The notes under the pieces were generated by a model. It was not told the DNA's origin. It did no database searches and saw only the letters and a program-made list of their open reading frames with translations. DNA of 9,767 bases from Spirochaetaceae bacterium (lineage in GTDB: Bacteria; Spirochaetota; Spirochaetia; DSM-27196; PXBQ01), in contig PXBQ01000292.1 of assembly GCA_003566875.1 (NCBI GenBank), forward strand, positions 1 through 9,767. Direction: 5' to 3'. This document shows, piece by piece, positions 6,282-9,767 of the stretch. Every line of letters begins with the position of its first letter. Within the stretch, counting starts at the first letter, position 1. The translations under genes were made by a program, and so were the position numbers.

Positions 6282-7108
6282 TGCGTGAGCACGGATCGAT
6301 CGGGCTGAGCGTAACGATGATTCTATTGTGCGTCTTGCCGCCTTCGGTCGTGATCGTCTCGGCCGCAACGACGGCGCTTTCGGCGGCCGAGATGGTGAGC
6401 AAACACCGCGACCTATCGCGACGGCGTTTTGAAGCGGTCTCGACGGCCGCCGCGTACCTGAACGAACAGGTGATACCGCCTGGTGTCCGGAAAATCGATA
6501 TCCCGACGCGCACCGGCCCGATTACCGCGGCAGTGACCGACCTCGGGAGTCGTTTCCCGGTGTACTCGATTCCGATCGAGGCTGTTCCGATCGAGCTCTG
6601 GGCCGAGGTTCTGCTCCCGGGAGTATCGATCGAGGATTTTGATGCCGCGCGGACCAAGTGTGCACCGTCGCTTCGGACGGACACGAGGTTTGCGGGAATC
6701 GTCGACACAGAGGTGTTCGCACACGTCTTCACGGCGTACGCGCGCGACGCGGGCCCGTGGGCGTCAGATCCCGGTGAGCCAGTCATCAACGTGAACACCG
6801 CTCCATTCGTCGTACTCGAGGCAGCGATAGAACGTGCGGGAATCGAGCGACCGGTGCAGATCGCGCGACGTCTCGTGGCGCTGCGTGAGCGCGGCGCTAT
6901 CGACGCGACCGACCTCTCAACGCTCGATCCCTCCGGACGTCTGCAGACGGTTCTGCGCGCTTCGCCGGTTTTTCTCGAGCTACGGATCACTGTCGACGGT
7001 GAGCCGGTGCGGGCGGTCCTCGAGCGAGACTCGCACGGCACGTTTCAGATTCTCGCGGGGCCATCGCTCGACGCGCAAACACGAGGAGGTCCCGACAGTG
7101 TCCATTGA
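6281..7108 (+). CDS. gspK: Minor pseudopilin GspK
   Basis: Large minor pseudopilin that caps the pseudopilus tip with the J-like protein. It has 275 residues. The N-terminus is MREHG followed by a hydrophobic helix at about 6-28. Position +5 after Gly5 is Ser, and GspK family members characteristically lack Glu+5. The C-terminal half holds VINVNTAPFVVLEAAI from residue 168, equivalent to the GspK signature NxNTA-xxVL. A helical segment with RRLVALRERGAIDATDLSTL follows, as in the SAM-like domain. Typical GspK is about 320-340 residues, so this copy is compact. The start is clear: GGAGG at 6269-6273 lies seven nucleotides before the ATG, which shares its A with the previous TGA (TGATG). The end overlaps the next gene by 11 nt. 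Confidence 0.88.
   Translation: MREHGSIGLSVTMILLCVLPPSVVIVSAATTALSAAEMVSKHRDLSRRRFEAVSTAAAYLNEQVIPPGVRKIDIPTRTGPITAAVTDLGSRFPVYSIPIEAVPIELWAEVLLPGVSIEDFDAARTKCAPSLRTDTRFAGIVDTEVFAHVFTAYARDAGPWASDPGEPVINVNTAPFVVLEAAIERAGIERPVQIARRLVALRERGAIDATDLSTLDPSGRLQTVLRASPVFLELRITVDGEPVRAVLERDSHGTFQILAGPSLDAQTRGGPDSVH
7083..7089 (+). promoter_or_regulatory. Shine-Dalgarno that sets the gspL-like start
   Basis: GAGGAGG at 7083-7089 lies eight nucleotides before the GTG at 7098. It shows that the gene does not start at the far upstream in-frame ATG at 6834, whose extra 88 codons overlap gspK and are Arg/Ser-rich shadow sequence. Confidence 0.75.
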
Positions 7109-8312
7109 CGATCAAGACCGGCACATCGTACTACCTCTCAACCGCCCGACTCGGTCGATGATAGTGATCTCTCCGGTTGAGACGTTCGCTCGCGTCGAGC
7201 CGATCGGAACTCCACTCCGGCCCCACCCTACCGATCGGAACACGATTATCGATGGGATTCGCCGCGGGACCGTAGAGATACGTGCCGAGATTCCCGAACG
7301 GAAAGTACCCATGTTCTCACGATCGAGTCTTTGTCTATTCTCGCATCACCTTGCGTTGGCCGTCCGTTCACGGCACGGCGACGAGACGGTGATGCTGATC
7401 GGGCCCGGGTGGTGGCAAATCGTTCGACGTCGTGACGGCGTGCCGAGTTCGATCACGACGCGGACGGGAGACGCGATCCCGTCTCTCGCCGCCGAACTCG
7501 TCCGGAGCACGCCCCCGCTCATCGTGATCGCCGAGTGTCCTTCTCTCCCTGTCTGCGCGGGGACCGTGATATGGTACCCGTACGCGGCTTTTGCACGGCA
7601 TCGTCGCTTGCGGCGGCTAAACCTCGCCCACTCGACACGGCGCTCTGTACGAAGGGGCCGGATCGGAGTTACGCTCGCGCTTTTTTGGCTCGTGATAGCC
7701 ACCGCCCTCGCGGTACCGCGTGCTCCGACGAGTCTCCCACGCGCCGAGTTGACTCGACACTCCGACGTCTCGGCTGTTGCCGACATAACAAACTCAACGA
7801 TCGCGCAGGAACTTGTGGTGTTCGCGCGAGCGCTGTCCGGCCGGTTCACCGCAGAGCGACTCGAGTTTGGGCAGAATGTGTTCTCGGCGACCGGGATTCT
7901 CGCACCGTCAACGGCGTCCGAAATTGATCGAGCCGGGCTCGAACTCCGGCGCATCGACGTTACCGACACGGCGACCCGCGCCGTCGTCGCGATGAACCGG
8001 AACGCGGTCGCCGCCCTCGCGCATACCGATCACCACACGCCAACGCCGAACCGCACCCGCGCCGCGCGCGGCACGCCGCTCTCTACGGTGATTCGTTCGA
8101 TCGCGGAATCACAAGAACTCGAGATCACTTATCTTCGGCATGTCCACGATACCGAGCTCGTCGTTACTTTCATGGGAACTCCTGACAGAATTCTCGCCGT
8201 GGTGTTCGCGACCGACTCCGTCGCGCGAATCGTGCGAATCATGATCGAGCCCATCGGGGATTCGGTGCAAATGACGTACGTCCTGGCTCCGGACGGAATG
8301 AATGACCAATAA
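7098..8312 (+). CDS. GspL-like bitopic inner-membrane protein
   Basis: Placed directly after gspK, where gspL normally sits, with GspL size (404 residues) and topology: a cytoplasmic domain of about 185 residues, one membrane helix at about 190-208 (VTLALFWLVIATALAV) preceded by basic residues, then a periplasmic domain. In the cytoplasmic part, VMLIGPGWWQIVRRRDGVP at 98-116 resembles the VDIG...RDG-P strand-loop of PilM/GspL actin-like domains, but the usual Asp is replaced. The C-terminal segment from GTPLSTVIRSIAESQELEI to the end has the alternating helix/strand pattern of the ferredoxin-like periplasmic domain of GspL or GspM. GspL links GspE to the platform. The call rests on context and topology more than on sequence identity, and an L-M merger is possible. 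Start GTG 7098 is set by GAGGAGG. Confidence 0.6.
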   Translation: MSIDDQDRHIVLPLNRPTRSMIVISPVETFARVEPIGTPLRPHPTDRNTIIDGIRRGTVEIRAEIPERKVPMFSRSSLCLFSHHLALAVRSRHGDETVMLIGPGWWQIVRRRDGVPSSITTRTGDAIPSLAAELVRSTPPLIVIAECPSLPVCAGTVIWYPYAAFARHRRLRRLNLAHSTRRSVRRGRIGVTLALFWLVIATALAVPRAPTSLPRAELTRHSDVSAVADITNSTIAQELVVFARALSGRFTAERLEFGQNVFSATGILAPSTASEIDRAGLELRRIDVTDTATRAVVAMNRNAVAALAHTDHHTPTPNRTRAARGTPLSTVIRSIAESQELEITYLRHVHDTELVVTFMGTPDRILAVVFATDSVARIVRIMIEPIGDSVQMTYVLAPDGMNDQ

Positions 8313-8898
8313 GCCCACCCATGGAGACGGCACACGGTACAACCTCAGAAACGCCCGGCGTGCGCGCGCGGCGGCACTCACCACGACTTGTATCGTTGTC
8401 GTCGTCTCGGCCGCCATGACGTATGGATATTTCCATGGCGTATTGTTGCGATCGCCTGAGGCTGCCGACGCGGAGCGGTCCTTCGCAGTTACGCCGGCGT
8501 CGGAGCCGGCTATTGAAGCCGACGTGGCGCGGGCGCCGACCGGGGAAGACACCGCCGCGTTTGTATCGTTGTTCCCGGGGACCTCGCCACGGTCGACACC
8601 GAGCCACGAAATTGGACCGGCGACGGAATTACAACGATCGACAGACAGGGTCTTGCCGACGATACCGGAGCAAGGAGTCAAGATGGAACACGAATCGGCG
8701 GATGGCGTAGCGGCGCCAAGGAGCCGGGCCGAACACACGATAAGCCGTGGGGCCCCGATCGGCTCGATCGCGACATCGCACGGAGAGTACTCGATTCACC
8801 GCGATGCCGGCGGTCGCGTTTTCGCAGAGCGCGTGCTCCCAGAGTCCGCGCCTACATCCCGAGTCGCTGCCAATGAGGGAGAGATACACGATGAATAG
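8302..8898 (+). CDS. Unrecognised bitopic inner-membrane protein, in the gspM/gspC position
   Basis: I do not recognise this 198-residue protein. It has a basic cytoplasmic N-terminus (RNARRARAA) and one hydrophobic helix at about 24-44 (ALTTTCIVVVVSAAMTYGYF). A periplasmic part of about 150 residues follows, rich in Ala, Pro, Glu, Ser and Thr and with little predicted fold until a short C-terminal segment, GEYSIHRDAGGRVFAERVLPE. The layout of short cytoplasmic tail, single helix and flexible periplasmic linker is that of GspC, GspM or PilP-type scaffold proteins, but no PDZ or homology-region motif is visible. ATG 8302 overlaps the previous gene by 11 nt. Its Shine-Dalgarno is weak (GGACGGA at 8291-8297), so translation probably depends on coupling. 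A role in this machine is inferred from position only. Confidence 0.7.
   Translation: MTNKPTHGDGTRYNLRNARRARAAALTTTCIVVVVSAAMTYGYFHGVLLRSPEAADAERSFAVTPASEPAIEADVARAPTGEDTAAFVSLFPGTSPRSTPSHEIGPATELQRSTDRVLPTIPEQGVKMEHESADGVAAPRSRAEHTISRGAPIGSIATSHGEYSIHRDAGGRVFAERVLPESAPTSRVAANEGEIHDE
8875..8883 (+). promoter_or_regulatory. Shine-Dalgarno that sets the lipoprotein start
   Basis: GAGGGAGAG at 8875-8883 lies seven nucleotides before ATG 8891. It supports this start over an upstream in-frame start at 8747 and over an internal TTG at 8972. Confidence 0.65.
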
Positions 8899-9538
8899 AA
8901 CGTTGAGGTCACTCGCCGCACCCACGCCACGGGCAGATGCACTCACACCGCAAGCGAGGGCGCGCGCGTGTTTGTCGCTCTTCGCGGCCTTGCTGATTGG
9001 TACGGGTATCGCCGCGTGCACGAGCCTCGATCCCGGCACAACCGCGGTCAGGGTTCACGGAATGGTTTCGAGCGAAAACGGACTCCCGATAAGCGACGCG
9101 GAGGTTTCTCTCACCGACGTCGAACCCGTTCAGACCGACATCCGCGGACGGTTTGTCGTCGAAAACGTGCCGATCGGACGAGGTCTCGCTACCGTGCGGC
9201 ATCCCGATTATCGCGATGTCGAGACGGAGATCGGTGTCACCGGGCCGGCCGATGTCATCCACGTTCGTCTGCAGAGTCTACGCGCCGTACGCGACCATAT
9301 CGTCGAGTCGGCGGTAGCCGCGATCGTGCGATCGGATTTCGCTGAGGCCCATGCCATTCTCGCGTCTTTTGAAGATGACGAACCCGATCCACGGCTGAGT
9401 CTTCTCGACGCGGTCGTCTTGTGGCGGCTCGGCCGCACCGCCGAAGCTCATCTCGCGATCGCGCGGCTCGACCGCTTTCCGGGCACTGCGGCCGTTGTTG
9501 CGACGCTACGAAGCACCATCGAGGAGGGATTCGAATGA
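8891..9538 (+). CDS. Lipoprotein with carboxypeptidase-regulatory-like domain and helical tail
   Basis: A 215-residue predicted lipoprotein. The signal peptide has a long n-region (1-27, with several Arg), a hydrophobic core LSLFAALLIGTG and a lipobox IAAC with Cys43. Residues about 50-115 form a CarboxypepD_reg-like beta-sandwich: VHGMVSSENGLPISDAEVSL, then TDIRGRFVVENVPIGRGLATV and HPDYRDVETEI, the usual G-V-G-P-A-V / T-D-G-F-I-P-G pattern. Residues about 122-215 are helical, with a TPR-like ring of small residues (SDFAEAHAILASF, LLDAVVLWRLGRTAEAHLAI). Being in a secretin operon, it could act at the outer membrane as a pilotin or accessory factor; this is inference. ATG 8891 overlaps the previous stop by 8 nt. 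TTG 8972 would give a shorter, ordinary signal peptide and is an alternative. Confidence 0.75.
   Translation: MNRTLRSLAAPTPRADALTPQARARACLSLFAALLIGTGIAACTSLDPGTTAVRVHGMVSSENGLPISDAEVSLTDVEPVQTDIRGRFVVENVPIGRGLATVRHPDYRDVETEIGVTGPADVIHVRLQSLRAVRDHIVESAVAAIVRSDFAEAHAILASFEDDEPDPRLSLLDAVVLWRLGRTAEAHLAIARLDRFPGTAAVVATLRSTIEEGFE
9521..9529 (+). promoter_or_regulatory. Strong Shine-Dalgarno of the last, partial gene
   Basis: GAGGAGGGA at 9521-9529 lies five nucleotides before ATG 9535, which overlaps the previous stop as ATGA. It shows that a further gene of the operon begins here. Confidence 0.7.
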
Positions 9539-9767
9539 GACATTTTCCGGCAGCCGTTTTTGCGTTTGCGGCGCTCACCGCGGGAGGACTGACCGGCTGC
9601 GGTGTCCCACCGACTCCGCCGTTCCGCCTCTCGGGCCTCGCGATCGATGCAGGTGGAGAGAACCTTACGTGTATCGTGACCAATGTCTCGGATGGGACGA
9701 TCGTCCCGACTGAGGTTCGCTTCTTCCTGCTGCCTGTCACCGGCGACACGCCGGTACCGCTTACGCC
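9535..9767 (+). CDS. Partial lipoprotein, cut by the window edge
   Basis: Seventy-seven codons are visible before the window ends. The protein starts MRHFPAAVFAFAALTAGGL and has a lipobox LTGC with Cys22, so it should be exported and lipidated. After a Pro-rich linker (GVPPTPPF), the mature part RLSGLAIDAGGENLTCIVTN and then TEVRFFLLPV alternates as beta strands, suggesting an immunoglobulin-like or similar sandwich fold. I do not recognise the family. The start is firm: GAGGAGGGA lies upstream, and there is an ATGA overlap with the preceding lipoprotein gene. Its position implies co-expression with the secretion genes, so it may be an accessory component or a secreted surface protein. The function is unknown. 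Confidence 0.75.
   Translation, partial: MRHFPAAVFAFAALTAGGLTGCGVPPTPPFRLSGLAIDAGGENLTCIVTNVSDGTIVPTEVRFFLLPVTGDTPVPLT

Noticed and set aside
6834..7097. Upstream extension of the gspL-like gene
   Set aside because: It overlaps gspK, is rich in Arg and Ser, and a strong GAGGAGG sets the start at 7098.
7346..7969. 207-codon minus-strand open frame
   Set aside because: Opposite the gspL-like gene; Ser/Arg/Thr-rich with no motif and no convincing start.

Overview
The window is a single, tightly packed, plus-strand gene cluster for a type II secretion system (T2SS) or closely related pseudopilus machine. The organism is a diderm bacterium: there is a secretin, two lipoproteins with lipoboxes and several bitopic periplasmic proteins. 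Base composition is GC-rich (about 60 percent by eye, not computed). The proteins are divergent and several are shorter than their proteobacterial counterparts, so a non-proteobacterial diderm seems more likely. A spirochaete is one possibility, but the lineage cannot be fixed from the sequence alone.

Layout: positions 1-130 are a short, relatively AT-rich leader that ends in a perfect 6-bp hairpin covering the first Shine-Dalgarno (SD) sequence. Then follow: a small A24 prepilin peptidase (131-598); a secretin GspD with an unusually long run of N-terminal domains (595-2748); the ATPase GspE (2745-4130); the inner-membrane platform protein GspF (4121-5128); the major pseudopilin GspG (5149-5598); a 47-residue hydrophobic ORF (5599-5742); a GspJ-like pseudopilin whose start is a puzzle (conserved part from 5754, stop at 6281); GspK (6281-7108); a bitopic GspL-like protein (7098-8312); an unrecognised bitopic protein (8302-8898) in the place of gspM or gspC; a lipoprotein with a carboxypeptidase-regulatory-like domain (8891-9538); and the start of a second lipoprotein cut by the window edge (9535 onward).

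Nearly every junction is a stop/start overlap (GTGA, ATGA, TGATG or 8-11 nt), most with a clear GAGG-type SD inside the preceding gene. The set is therefore probably one transcript with coupled translation. No terminator is seen, and the operon runs off the right edge. In the expected machine, the peptidase trims pseudopilin leaders, GspE with GspF and the L-like protein drives assembly of a G/J/K pseudopilus, and substrates leave through the secretin. The first lipoprotein is a candidate pilotin, by inference only.

The most interesting points are: the gspG-gspJ junction, where the J-like pseudopilin has no ordinary start and a tiny hydrophobic ORF occupies another frame; the three STN-like repeats in the secretin; the missing recognisable C, H, I and M components, replaced by unfamiliar bitopic proteins and lipoproteins; the SD-covering hairpin; and a strong excess of the palindrome CGATCG.
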